A DNA stretch of 64,000 nucleotides from Bradyrhizobium murdochi (lineage in GTDB: Bacteria > Pseudomonadota > Alphaproteobacteria > Rhizobiales > Xanthobacteraceae). Below the pieces are notes generated by a model. That model did not search any database. It was not told where the DNA came from and saw nothing but the letters and a program-made list of their open reading frames with translations. Shown piece after piece: positions 17,782 to 26,321 of this stretch (within the stretch, counting starts at the first letter, position 1; each line of letters starts with the position of its first letter). The position numbers and the translations under genes are program-made. The stretch is from assembly GCF_000472965.1 (NCBI RefSeq), contig NZ_AXAU01000001.1, positions 1,386,745 through 1,450,744 on the forward strand, in the 5' to 3' direction.

Positions 17782-18474
17782 TCAGTCCTCCTCCAGCTCG
17801 TCGACATAGACGAGCCCAGCCTTCGCCAGCGGCTCGCGCATACTGTACATGTCGAGCCCGAGCACGCCCGCGGCGAGTTGCTTGCGCTTGCCGTCCTCGT
17901 CGGCGACGCGCTTTTCGCCCTTGACGACGACATCGGCGGCGTCCTTGCGTCTGATCACCACGACGCCATCGTCATCGGCGACCACGGCATCGCCCGGCAC
18001 CACATTGATCCCGGCGCAAACCACGGGAACGTTGACGGCGCCGAGCGTCGCCTTCACCGTCCCTTTGGCCGAGATCGCCTTCGACCACACCGGAAAACCC
18101 ATTTCACGAAGCGATTTGGCGTCGCGAACGCCGGCATCGATGACGAGGCCCTTGACGCCGCGCGCCATCAATGAGGTCGCCAGCAGATCGCCGAACATGC
18201 CGTCGGTATTGTCGGTCGTGCAGCCGACCACCAGAATATCGCCGGGTCGGCACTGCTCCACCGCGACATGGATCATCCAGTTGTCGCCGGGCTGCGCCAG
18301 CACGGTCACGGCGGTGCCTGATGTCTCGGCGCCGCTCCAGACTGGGCGCATATAGGGCTTCATCAGGCCGAAGCGGCCATAGGCCTCATGCGCGGTGGCG
18401 ACGCCGAGTGCGCCGAGCCGCTTCACGAGCTCGGGCTCTGTACGCTTGATATTGCGGACGACGACCGTCTTCAT
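17782..18474 (-). CDS. 4-carboxy-4-hydroxy-2-oxoadipate aldolase-like protein (RraA/LigK family)
   Basis: 230 residues from the ATG at 18474, which overlaps the stop of the hydratase gene (ATGA). The RraA-fold active-site region is VIDAGVRDAKSLREMGFPVW with R117 and D118, the pair that binds the pyruvyl group and metal in HMG/CHA aldolases. The glycine-rich stretch GDNWMIHVAVEQCRPGDILV is also typical. Enzymes of this group (LigK, GalC, ProA) split 4-carboxy-4-hydroxy-2-oxoadipate to pyruvate and oxaloacetate, the last step of the protocatechuate 4,5-cleavage and gallate routes. Length agrees with LigK (about 228), unlike the shorter RraA regulators (about 160). Confidence 0.82.
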   Translation of the reverse strand: MKTVVVRNIKRTEPELVKRLGALGVATAHEAYGRFGLMKPYMRPVWSGAETSGTAVTVLAQPGDNWMIHVAVEQCRPGDILVVGCTTDNTDGMFGDLLATSLMARGVKGLVIDAGVRDAKSLREMGFPVWSKAISAKGTVKATLGAVNVPVVCAGINVVPGDAVVADDDGVVVIRRKDAADVVVKGEKRVADEDGKRKQLAAGVLGLDMYSMREPLAKAGLVYVDELEED

Positions 18475-19196
18475 GCCAGTTCCTCCATCGCCATCGGGAA
18501 CAACCGCTGATAGGCCTCGCCATAGGTCATTGGCTTGCCGGTGTTGCGGCCACCCTGCACGCCCCGCTGCAGCGCGACCCGCTCGTAATAGGCCCACAGG
18601 TGCTTCTGGGCCGCGAGAATTTCGAACGTCTTGCGCTTGATATCCCAGACCTCGTCGATGTTGAGAATCACCTGCGGCTTGAAATTGCACATCTCCGGCT
18701 GATGCGGCTCGAACAGGAACACCGGCGGCGCCGAATAGGTGTATTTGGCGCCGGGCTTGTGGCCCATCGCTTGCGCGACCACGCGGGTTTCCTGCGCGAA
18801 GTGCGCCGCGTTCGGATGATCGAAATTGTAGGGATCCTCCAGCGCATGGGTCAGCACGAAGGACGGATTGAGCTCGCGGTAGATATCGACCATGTGGTCG
18901 AAATGCGCCTCCGTCAGCCGCAGCGGATAATCTCCCGCGTCGAAGAACTCGATTTCCGCGCCCAGCATCTCCGCCGCGCGCTGCGCCTCGTCGCGCCTTC
19001 CGGCCTTCACCTTCTCCATCGTCGCGCCGGACTCTTTCCAGGCGAACTGGCTTTCGCCGCGCTCGCCGAACGAGAGGCAGGCGATCTTGACGCGATAGCC
19101 TTTCTTGGCGTGCAGCGCGATCGCGCCGCCCGCGCGCCAGACGAAATCGCCGGGATGCGCCGTAACCACAAGGCCCGTTTTTCCAGCATTGCTCAT
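18471..19196 (-). CDS. 4-oxalomesaconate hydratase-like protein (GalB type, PIG-L family)
   Basis: 241 residues from the ATG at 19196, which has a strong GGAGGAA site. The N-terminal metal motif AHPGDFVWRAGGAIALHA has H14 and D17, replacing the usual PHPDDE of PIG-L deacetylases and matching the AHxxDFVWRAGG form of Pseudomonas GalB. Further matches to GalB are CLSFGERGES, DPYNFDHPNAAHFAQE and VALQRGVQGGRN. GalB is a zinc-dependent hydratase that converts 4-oxalomesaconate to 4-carboxy-4-hydroxy-2-oxoadipate, the substrate of the aldolase encoded by the overlapping next gene. This adjacency strongly supports a hydratase rather than a deacetylase role. Confidence 0.85.
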   Translation of the reverse strand: MSNAGKTGLVVTAHPGDFVWRAGGAIALHAKKGYRVKIACLSFGERGESQFAWKESGATMEKVKAGRRDEAQRAAEMLGAEIEFFDAGDYPLRLTEAHFDHMVDIYRELNPSFVLTHALEDPYNFDHPNAAHFAQETRVVAQAMGHKPGAKYTYSAPPVFLFEPHQPEMCNFKPQVILNIDEVWDIKRKTFEILAAQKHLWAYYERVALQRGVQGGRNTGKPMTYGEAYQRLFPMAMEELA

Positions 19197-19251
19197 GATC
19201 GGGATTTCCTCCTTCGATTGTTGCACGTTGCCGGCCGCACCGGCAGCATGA

Positions 19252-20256
19252 CTATTGTTTGGCAATTCCGGCCCGCTCGATCACATCAGCCCATTTGTCG
19301 ATATCGGCCTTCAGCCGTTCCTGGATTTCCTCGGGCGAGCTGGCCTTGGCCTCGATGCCGAGATCGAGCGCGCGCTTCTTCAAGTCGGGCATCTCGAGCA
19401 CTTCGCGCAGCGCGGCGTTGAGCGTCCTGATCACCTCCGGCGGCGTGCCCTTCGGCGCAAAGATTGCGTTCCAGGACCGCGCCTCGAAATCCCCGCCGCC
19501 GGCCTCCTTCACCGTTGGCACATCAGGCAGGAACGTGGTGCGCACGGGCCCCGAAGACGACACGGCAATCGCCGCCTTGTCGGCAATATGCGATCGCACC
19601 GCGCTGTAATTTTCGATCGCCATCTGGATATCGCCACGCAACAGCGCGATCAGCACTTCGGGCGAACTACGGAACGGCACGATCGTAACATCGACGCCGG
19701 CTGTCGATTTGAACAATTGCGCGGCGAGATTCTGGGTCGATCCGACATTGATGGTGCCGACATTGAGCGTGCCGGGCTTTTGCTTCGCTGCCTTGATGAA
19801 GTCAGCCAGCGTCGGATACGGCGAACCGGTTTGCGTCACGAAGATGAAGTCGAAATAGCCCATGCTCGAAACCGGCACGAAATCGGCCACCGGGTTGAAC
19901 GTCAGGTTCTTGAACAGCGATACGGAAATCGCGGTGCCATTGCTGAACAGCGCCAGCGTATGGCCGTCCGCGGGCGCGGACAGCACAGCGCGCACCGCGT
20001 TGATACCCCCGGCGCCCGGCATGTTCTCGATGACGAAGCGCTGGCCAAGCCTTTCGCCGAGTTTTTCGGTAACGAGCCGCGCCGTGACGTCGGCGACGCC
20101 GCCCGCGCCGAACGGCAGGATCAGCCGCACCGGTCGGTTCGGATAGCTTTGCGCGCGGGCGATTTGCGGCAGCAACAGCGCTGCCGCCAGCGCCGCCATG
20201 CCGGCGAACAACGCGTGGCGCCGGCTCAAGCTATACTGCTGTCGTTTGTTCGCCAT
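19252..20256 (-). CDS. Tripartite tricarboxylate transporter-type solute receptor (Bug/TctC family)
   Basis: 334 residues from the ATG at 20256 with AAGGAG upstream. An export signal (about residues 8-34) has a Tat-like SRRHALF start and ends LPQIARAQS. The mature protein begins YPNRPVRLILPFGAGGVADV, the usual Bug pattern, and has the ligand-loop motif ENMPGAGG. Bug proteins bind carboxylates, often aromatic acids, for TctAB permeases; no permease genes are here, which is common for orphan Bug receptors. In this operon it probably captures the aromatic acid or a pathway carboxylate, or senses it. Confidence 0.87.
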   Translation of the reverse strand: MANKRQQYSLSRRHALFAGMAALAAALLLPQIARAQSYPNRPVRLILPFGAGGVADVTARLVTEKLGERLGQRFVIENMPGAGGINAVRAVLSAPADGHTLALFSNGTAISVSLFKNLTFNPVADFVPVSSMGYFDFIFVTQTGSPYPTLADFIKAAKQKPGTLNVGTINVGSTQNLAAQLFKSTAGVDVTIVPFRSSPEVLIALLRGDIQMAIENYSAVRSHIADKAAIAVSSSGPVRTTFLPDVPTVKEAGGGDFEARSWNAIFAPKGTPPEVIRTLNAALREVLEMPDLKKRALDLGIEAKASSPEEIQERLKADIDKWADVIERAGIAKQ

Positions 20257-20269
20257 CGCACGCGCTCCT

Positions 20270-21139
20270 TCAAAACTCGAACAGCCGCGCCGGATTGTCG
20301 ACCAGAATCTTCTGCTGCAGTTCCGGTTCCGGTGCAAACAGCGGAATGAGATCGACCAGATCGCCATCGTTGGGCATCACCTTCACATTGGGATGCGGCC
20401 AGTCGGTTCCCCAGATCACGCGCTCCGGCGCCGTCTCGACGATGCGGCGCGCGAACGGCACCGCGTCGTGGAATGGTGGCCCGCCGGAGGACACCCGCTC
20501 GCAACCGCACACCTTCACCCAGCATTTCTCGTCACGCTTCATCAGGTCGATCAGCGTCCGGAACGGAAGCTGGTCGAGACCGTCGGATGCTTTGACGCGC
20601 CCCATGTGATCGATAGTGTAGCGCAGCGGCAATTTTGCCAGCATCTCGGCATATTCAGGCAAGTCGATCGCGTCGAAATGCAGGTCGATGTGCCAGCCGA
20701 GCGGCGCGACCATCGCGACGACACGATGGAACGCCGCCATGTCGGGCACCCCGCCGAGATGACGGACGAAGTTGAAGCGGCAGCCGCGGAAACCTCCCTC
20801 GTGCAGCTCGCGAAGGCCGCGCTCGGTGATGGTATCGTCGATATTGGCGACAGCGCGAAAGGTCCCGTTGCTGACGGCAATGGCATCGAGCGCCACGCGA
20901 TTGTCAGTGCCGTGCACGCTGGCATTGACGATGACGGCGCGGCCGATTCCGAGCTTGCTGTGCAGCGCCCGAAAATCCTCGAGCGGCGCGTCCGGCGGCG
21001 TATAGGGCCGTCCGGGCGCGTAAGGATATTTGTCGCCGGGGCCGAAGATATGGGTGTGCGCGTCACACGCCAGCGGCGGAAGCTTGAATTTCGGCGTTCG
21101 CGTGTTGGGATCGGGTCCGGGGATTGTGGGCTTGTTCAT
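20270..21139 (-). CDS. 2-pyrone-4,6-dicarboxylate hydrolase-like amidohydrolase (LigI family)
   Basis: 289 residues from the ATG at 21139 with an AGAAGG site. The first metal motif is ACDAHTHIFGPGDKYPYAPG (H28, H30). Other LigI-type stretches are YTPPDAPLEDF, VNASVHGTDNRVALDAI, GCRFNFVRHLGG and VIWGTDWPHPNVK, the last bearing the catalytic Asp. LigI opens 2-pyrone-4,6-dicarboxylate to 4-oxalomesaconate, the substrate of the GalB-like enzyme two genes downstream. A related possibility is 4-sulfomuconolactone hydrolase or another lactonase of the same clan. The gene lies 34 bases after the TetR regulator and 13 bases before the receptor gene. Confidence 0.83.
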   Translation of the reverse strand: MNKPTIPGPDPNTRTPKFKLPPLACDAHTHIFGPGDKYPYAPGRPYTPPDAPLEDFRALHSKLGIGRAVIVNASVHGTDNRVALDAIAVSNGTFRAVANIDDTITERGLRELHEGGFRGCRFNFVRHLGGVPDMAAFHRVVAMVAPLGWHIDLHFDAIDLPEYAEMLAKLPLRYTIDHMGRVKASDGLDQLPFRTLIDLMKRDEKCWVKVCGCERVSSGGPPFHDAVPFARRIVETAPERVIWGTDWPHPNVKVMPNDGDLVDLIPLFAPEPELQQKILVDNPARLFEF

Positions 21140-21173
21140 GGTGCCTTCTGCAGTGCTCGGTTCGGGCAGGTAC

Positions 21174-21899
21174 CTAGTCGGATGGATTTTCTTTCCGCTT
21201 TCGAACGGCACCCACCGCATGCGGTTGTGTTGGCTTGATCCGGCGTGACGCGCCGTCGACATGATCGACGTCGGATGCCTGCAACGAGGCGACCGTCGCC
21301 GAGACGATCTGCTCGATCGCTTCCGCCATGTCGGCGCCATCGGCTTCGCCGCGGGACAGCCGCGTCACCCGCTCCGGATTGACGAGGGTGTAATAGAGCG
21401 CGCCGAGCAGGAACTGCGACCGCCAGACGATCGTCGTACGCGGCAGATGTGGCAGGCTTTCCGCGATGGCATCGATGAATGCGTTGGTGGTGTCGTCGAA
21501 GATTTCCGCGATGATGCGCCCCACCACGGCGTTACCTTCGGCCGACATCACCGCGCGCAGCCGCGTGAATCGCGCCCCGCCGCCGGCAAGATCGCTGCTC
21601 GACGAAAACGCCGGCCGCACATAGGCGCGCACGATCGCTTCCAGCCGGTCCTGAATGTCGCGCACGCGCCTTGCAGCCACCAGCAGTTCGATGCGGCGCT
21701 TGTTCATGGGGCCGCAATGGCGCTTGTAGATTTCGAGCAGCAACCCGTCCTTGCTCTTGAAGTGATAGGTGATGCTGCCGGGGTTGGCGCCCGCCTCCAG
21801 CGCAATGTCGCGGATCGACACGGCATTGAAGCCGCGCGTCGAGAACAACAGCTCGGCCGCGCTCAGGATGGCTTCCCGCATATTGGGGTTTCGCGTCAT
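21174..21899 (-). CDS. TetR family transcriptional regulator
   Basis: 241 residues. An N-terminal helix-turn-helix (about residues 10-55) reads ILSAAELLFSTRGFNAVSIR followed by DIALEAGANPGSITYHFKSK, which is classical TetR. The C-terminal ligand domain has no obvious relative, and a basic tail (RKRKENPSD) ends it. It is the first gene of the aromatic operon, so it probably represses its own operon until an aromatic or meta-pathway acid binds. A perfect inverted repeat starts 24 bases upstream of the start codon and is the likely operator. Confidence 0.88.
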   Translation of the reverse strand: MTRNPNMREAILSAAELLFSTRGFNAVSIRDIALEAGANPGSITYHFKSKDGLLLEIYKRHCGPMNKRRIELLVAARRVRDIQDRLEAIVRAYVRPAFSSSSDLAGGGARFTRLRAVMSAEGNAVVGRIIAEIFDDTTNAFIDAIAESLPHLPRTTIVWRSQFLLGALYYTLVNPERVTRLSRGEADGADMAEAIEQIVSATVASLQASDVDHVDGASRRIKPTQPHAVGAVRKRKENPSD

Positions 21900-21922
21900 G
21901 GCATTTGCTTTCCGCCCTGGAG

Positions 21923-21942
21923 TTTTGTACGTTTGTACAAAA
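21923..21942. promoter_or_regulatory. Probable TetR operator (perfect inverted repeat)
   Basis: TTTTGTAC, four bases GTTT, then GTACAAAA: an 8-bp perfect inverted repeat with a 4-base spacer, AT-rich in an otherwise GC-rich context, 24 bases before the tetR start codon. Size and position are right for autorepression by the downstream TetR protein. I did not see a second copy in front of the hydrolase gene, consistent with one promoter for the whole operon. Confidence 0.6.
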
Positions 21943-22070
21943 TATCAGGTCTAGTCAACAAACATCTGGATAGACGAGCCAACCACCGCGACAGACTGAA
22001 ACGACAAGGGTGATGAAGGGGGCGAATATCAAGGTGCAGTGAGATCGCCGAGCCGGCTTGCGCGGTCAGA

Positions 22071-23360
22071 TCATCGCGCATTCGCCGGAGCATGCACGTG
22101 CCAGAGATCGGCACGCCAGTGCAGCACGATCGCCAGCATCAGCGCGAGACCGGCCGCCGCGTAGACCGTGCCGGTCGCCGCAAACCCGATCTCGTCGATC
22201 AGGCTGCCGGCGGCCAACAGGCCGATCGGCAGGCCATAGATCACCATCATGCGCACGCCCATCACCCGGCCACGGAAATTCTCGCTCGCGGTCCGCATCA
22301 GGATGACGGCGATCGAGATCATGGCGAGGCTTTGCGAAAAGCCCGCCACCACCAGGCACACGATCGCGGTCGGCACGGTCTGCATCTGCACAAACACCAG
22401 CAATGTCGCGTACCAGACGACGGTGGCGCCGATCATCAGCCGCGCCACCCGGATATCGCGGATCAGGCTCAATACGATCGAACCGGCCAGCGAACCGACC
22501 GCAAAACTCGCCGACAGATAGCCAAGTCCGGTCTGGTTGGTGCCGTAGATCGCCTTGGCGATATAGGGCAGCAGGCCGTTGGAGAGCGGATAGGCCGTGA
22601 GGTTGGCCAGAAATGCCACCCAGAGCGCGGCCTGCATCCGCGGCGTGGTCCAGACATAGGCAACGCCCTCCTTGAGATCGCGCAGCGGCGAGCGCTGCAA
22701 CGCCTCGCTGGAAGCCTCGCCCGTCGCGTGCGGCTTTGCCGGCGCCACGATGCACAGCGTCAGCGCGGTCGCGGTGAGGTAGAGGCAGACGATCGCCACA
22801 TAGGCCGGACCCATGCCGAGCGAGGCAAACAGGCCGGCGCCGCTCAGCGCGCCGGCGATGCGCGCGGTATCCATCGTGGTGCGCGAGATGCTGATCGCCC
22901 CAATCAATTGGCCATGCGGCATGATGGTCGCAACCAATGCGCCGCGCACGCCGAGATCCGATGGGCGAACGATGCCCATCACGGCCGCGATGACAAAAAC
23001 AAAAATCGGCGCGAGGTGGCCGGACAGCGCCAGGGTCATCAGCACGGCCGCCAGCACCGCGTAGGTCGCGCGCATCGCGCCCAACAGATCGCGGTGACCG
23101 ATGCGGTCGCCCACCACACCGAACATCGGCGCTACCAGCGTACCGACATAGCCGAGTGAGGCGAACAGAGTAAGCAGCAGGACCGAACCGGTCTCGACCA
23201 GCACGTACCAGCCGAGAATGAGCAGCTCCATCTCGAACGCCCACGAGGTGAGCAGATCAGCCGGCCATTGAAAACGGTAGTTCCTGACGCGGAATGGTGC
23301 GAGCGCGGAAGATCGCGCAGGCTCGCTCAAGATGCGTTGTCGCGACTCATCGCGGTCCAC
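22071..23360 (-). CDS. Major facilitator superfamily transporter (EntS-like)
   Basis: 429 residues with about twelve hydrophobic segments. The loop between helices 2 and 3 has VVGDRIGHRDLL, the MFS motif A position, and a cytoplasmic centre (about residues 205-225, HATGEASSEALQRSPLRD) splits the two halves. The pattern fits the drug:H+ antiporter group with EntS-type siderophore exporters. The start is a GTG at 23360 with GGCAGG before it. It is on the same strand as the TetR operon but separated from it by about 170 bases and the operator, so it is likely a separate unit. Substrate unknown. Confidence 0.82.
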   Translation of the reverse strand: MDRDESRQRILSEPARSSALAPFRVRNYRFQWPADLLTSWAFEMELLILGWYVLVETGSVLLLTLFASLGYVGTLVAPMFGVVGDRIGHRDLLGAMRATYAVLAAVLMTLALSGHLAPIFVFVIAAVMGIVRPSDLGVRGALVATIMPHGQLIGAISISRTTMDTARIAGALSGAGLFASLGMGPAYVAIVCLYLTATALTLCIVAPAKPHATGEASSEALQRSPLRDLKEGVAYVWTTPRMQAALWVAFLANLTAYPLSNGLLPYIAKAIYGTNQTGLGYLSASFAVGSLAGSIVLSLIRDIRVARLMIGATVVWYATLLVFVQMQTVPTAIVCLVVAGFSQSLAMISIAVILMRTASENFRGRVMGVRMMVIYGLPIGLLAAGSLIDEIGFAATGTVYAAAGLALMLAIVLHWRADLWHVHAPANAR

Positions 23361-23713
23361 CCTGCCTTGTTTCTTGTTATGAAAAACTGGATAGCAAGCC
23401 GGGCCCTTCGTTTCAAGCAGCCGCGTTTCAAGCAGCCGACGTCATAAGCAGCCGACATGGCCCTGGCGCGGTGCGAGAGCATTCATCGCCGATCGGATGT
23501 CCTCTCCTTCGAAATGGTAAACGAGAGATTAATTCGCAGCAGAGCTCGTGCGACCCAGCAGATGCGAGAAAACCCTGATTTTCCAAGCCTAACTCGCACT
23601 CGGAGCGTGGGATCGGACTCCGCTGCAAATACGGATCCTAACCGGGATGCCGCAGATTTAGCTGATACGGAACCACGCCGGTTTAACCGTTTCGCTAGTC
23701 GGGGCCGCCCATA
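23361..23713. other. Divergent intergenic stretch without recognised gene
   Basis: About 350 bases between the MFS gene and the HerA-like gene, which diverge. Several frames of 60-95 codons exist on both strands but show no domain pattern, signal or ribosome binding site; I regard them as chance. Promoters for both neighbours should lie here. A short direct duplication (AAGCAGCCGCGTTTC and AAGCAGCCGACGTC) near 23414-23450 is the only structure seen. Confidence 0.4.
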
Positions 23714-25498
23714 ATGCTGGCCAGACCCCAATTCATGAGATCCAGGTTCAACACCGTGACATCCTTCGGACGTGTGATTTCCGTGCGCGGCTCCCTCGCC
23801 CGGGTCGGACTTCTGGCGACAGGCCAGATGCCCCTTTCCGAAGTGCGCGCCACCGTCGGCCGCTTCATCAGTATTCGCTGTGCGACATCCACCACCATCA
23901 TCGCCATGATTACCGAGGTGTCGTGCGAGAATCAGCCAAGTTCTGATGAATACTTCGCGACCGCATCGGTCGACCTGCTCGGCGAAATTTTCGGCGGCGA
24001 CCGCCCGAAATTCCAACGCGGCGTCACCAACTATCCGACGATCGGCGACGCCGTCGACCTCGTCACCGCCCAGGACCTTCGCACCGTCTATGCACCGAGC
24101 GGGTCGGACCAGATCAATGTCGGCACCCTGCAGCAGGACCGCTCGGTGATCGCCTATGTCGACGTCGAGGAGATGCTTTCCAAGCACTTCGCGGTCCTCG
24201 GCTCCACCGGCGTCGGCAAATCGACCAGCGTGTCGCTGCTGCTCAACGAGATTCTGAAGGCGCGGCCGAACCTGAGGGTTTTCCTGCTCGACGTGCACAA
24301 CGAATATGGCCGCTGCTTCGGCGATCGTGCGGTCGTAATGAACCCGCGCAATTTGAAGCTGCCATTCTGGCTGTTCAATTTCGAAGAGATCGTCGACGTG
24401 CTGTTCGGCGGCCGCCCGGGCGTGCCGGAAGAGCTCGACGTCCTCGCCGAAGTCATTCCGATGGCGAAGGGCATCTATACCCAGTATCAGAACTCCGACC
24501 GGCTCGGGCTCAAGCGCATGGATCCCAAGTCGGGCGTCTACACCGTCGATACGCCGGTGCCGTATCGCCTCGTCGACCTGATCTCGCTGATCGACGAGCG
24601 GATGGGCAAGCTGGAGAACCGCTCCTCGCGCATCATCTATCACAAGCTGATCTCGCGCATCGAAACCGTGCGCAACGATCCGCGCTACGCCTTCATGTTC
24701 GACAACGCCAATGTGGGCGGCGACACCATGGCGGAAGTCATCAGCCATCTGTTCCGGCTGCCTGCCAACGGCCGGCCGATGACCATCATGCAGCTCGCCG
24801 GCTTCCCCGCCGAAGTCGTGGATTCCGTGGTGTCGGTGCTGTGCCGCATGGCGTTCGATTTCGGCCTGTGGAGCGATGGCGTGTCGCCGCTGCTGTTCGT
24901 CTGCGAAGAGGCGCATCGTTACGCCTCGGCTGACCGCAACATCGGCTTCGGACCGACGCGCAAGGCGGTGTCGCGTATCGCCAAGGAGGGGCGCAAATAC
25001 GGCGTCTATCTCGGCCTCGTCACCCAGCGCCCGGCCGAACTCGACGCCACCATCATCTCCCAGTGCAACACGCTGTTTGCGATGCGCCTTGCCAACGACC
25101 GCGACCAGGCGCTCTTGCGCTCGGCGGTCTCGGACGCCGCCGCCAACCTGTTGTCGTTCGTGCCCTCGCTCGGCACCCGCGAAGTCCTGGCCTTCGGCGA
25201 AGGCGTGGCGCTGCCGACGCGGCTGCGCTTCAAGGAGGTTCCGGTGCATCAATTGCCGCGCAGCGAAGCCACGATCGCCACCGTGCCGTCGGTTTCCGCC
25301 GGCCACGACATGCATTTCGTCTCGGCCGTGCTGGATCGCTGGCGCGGCGCCACCTCGCACCGGGACGTGCCGAACGATCCCTCGATCAACGACCGCCCTG
25401 CCGCCCGCGTCATGACGCCGGTCGAAGCGCCGATGCTGCAGCCCTCGATGGGGCTCGATCCCGACCGCTTCTCGCTGCTGAAAAAGCCGCTGCGCTGA
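23714..25498 (+). CDS. HerA-like ATPase (DUF87, HAS-barrel)
   Basis: 594 residues. An N-terminal beta-rich HAS-barrel (about residues 12-150, RFNTVTSFGRVISVRGSLAR) is followed by a FtsK/HerA-type ATPase core with Walker A GSTGVGKST (163-171), a Walker B-like LLFVCEEAHRY and an arginine-rich sensor stretch (TRKAVSRIAKEGRKYGVYLG). HerA proteins form hexameric DNA-translocating rings, in archaea and defence systems usually partnered with a NurA nuclease or SIR2 protein. No such partner is adjacent here: the next gene is an AhpD-like enzyme. Stand-alone copies are common in rhizobia; the role is unknown, perhaps DNA processing or envelope-linked transport. Confidence 0.82.
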   Translation: MLARPQFMRSRFNTVTSFGRVISVRGSLARVGLLATGQMPLSEVRATVGRFISIRCATSTTIIAMITEVSCENQPSSDEYFATASVDLLGEIFGGDRPKFQRGVTNYPTIGDAVDLVTAQDLRTVYAPSGSDQINVGTLQQDRSVIAYVDVEEMLSKHFAVLGSTGVGKSTSVSLLLNEILKARPNLRVFLLDVHNEYGRCFGDRAVVMNPRNLKLPFWLFNFEEIVDVLFGGRPGVPEELDVLAEVIPMAKGIYTQYQNSDRLGLKRMDPKSGVYTVDTPVPYRLVDLISLIDERMGKLENRSSRIIYHKLISRIETVRNDPRYAFMFDNANVGGDTMAEVISHLFRLPANGRPMTIMQLAGFPAEVVDSVVSVLCRMAFDFGLWSDGVSPLLFVCEEAHRYASADRNIGFGPTRKAVSRIAKEGRKYGVYLGLVTQRPAELDATIISQCNTLFAMRLANDRDQALLRSAVSDAAANLLSFVPSLGTREVLAFGEGVALPTRLRFKEVPVHQLPRSEATIATVPSVSAGHDMHFVSAVLDRWRGATSHRDVPNDPSINDRPAARVMTPVEAPMLQPSMGLDPDRFSLLKKPLR

Positions 25499-25609
25499 GG
25501 CATAACAGTTTCGCGCGATTGCTCCGCGCGGGGCGATGTCCACTTCTCCCGAAAACGCTATATGGTTCCGGCAACGCCGCATCCCGCGGCCATCAGCCGG
25601 AACCCTTTC

Positions 25610-26194
25610 ATGTCCAAGCCTGCCGCCAAACGATTTCAGCCGCCCGCCATCGACAAGCTTCCGGAGGATATCCGCACGCGAATTCTCGCAGTGCAGGAGA
25701 AGTCCGGCTTCGTGCCGAACGTGTTCCTCACGCTGGCCTACCGGCCCGACGAGTTTCGCGCCTTCTTTGCCTATCACGACGCGTTGATGGAGAAGGACAG
25801 CGGGCTCACCAAGGCCGAGCGCGAGATGATCGTGGTGGCGACGTCGGCCGCCAACCAGTGCCATTACTGCGTGATTGCCCACGGCGCGATCCTGCGCGTC
25901 CGGGCGAAAAACCCCGTGATCGCCGACCAGATCGCGGTCAACTATCGGAAGGCCGACATCACGCCGCGGCAGCGCGCCATGCTCGACTTCGCCATGAAGG
26001 TGAGCCGGGCGGCCAATGAAGTCTCGGAGGCCGATTTTGCCGAGGTCGCCGGCCACGGCTTTTCCGAGGACGACATCTGGGACATCGCGGCCATTTCGGC
26101 CTTCTTCGCGCTGTCGAACCGGCTGGCCAACGTCACCGCGATGCGCCCGAACGACGAGTTCTATATGATGGGGCGGTTGCCGAAACAGGACTGA
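25610..26194 (+). CDS. AhpD/carboxymuconolactone decarboxylase-family peroxidase-related protein
   Basis: 194 residues from the ATG at 25610; an in-frame ATG at 25562 would add 16 residues without a better ribosome site. The redox CxxC with downstream His is visible in AANQCHYCVIAHGAILR, the AhpD proton-relay arrangement, and the pattern VPNVFLTLAYRPDEFRAFF belongs to the peroxidase-related subgroup. It probably reduces peroxides or an adduct with help of a thiol partner. It follows the HerA-like gene by 111 bases on the same strand and may be cotranscribed, though no functional link is known. Confidence 0.82.
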   Translation: MSKPAAKRFQPPAIDKLPEDIRTRILAVQEKSGFVPNVFLTLAYRPDEFRAFFAYHDALMEKDSGLTKAEREMIVVATSAANQCHYCVIAHGAILRVRAKNPVIADQIAVNYRKADITPRQRAMLDFAMKVSRAANEVSEADFAEVAGHGFSEDDIWDIAAISAFFALSNRLANVTAMRPNDEFYMMGRLPKQD

Positions 26195-26321
26195 GCCCCG
26201 TCGTTACGGTTCCATCAGACGTTGCGGAGATGGATGGCTGTCCTGCAGTTGGCAAGATTTCATGTTGGACGCGCTGCCGCCGTGCTAAAAAGGCAGCAGA
26301 ACTTTTCGTTGGACGAACGCA

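Noticed and set aside
23483..26056. An 857-codon open frame on the minus strand opposite the HerA-like gene
   Set aside because: It is a codon-position shadow in GC-rich DNA: composition is His/Arg/Ala-rich without any domain, while the plus strand carries a full ATPase with Walker motifs.
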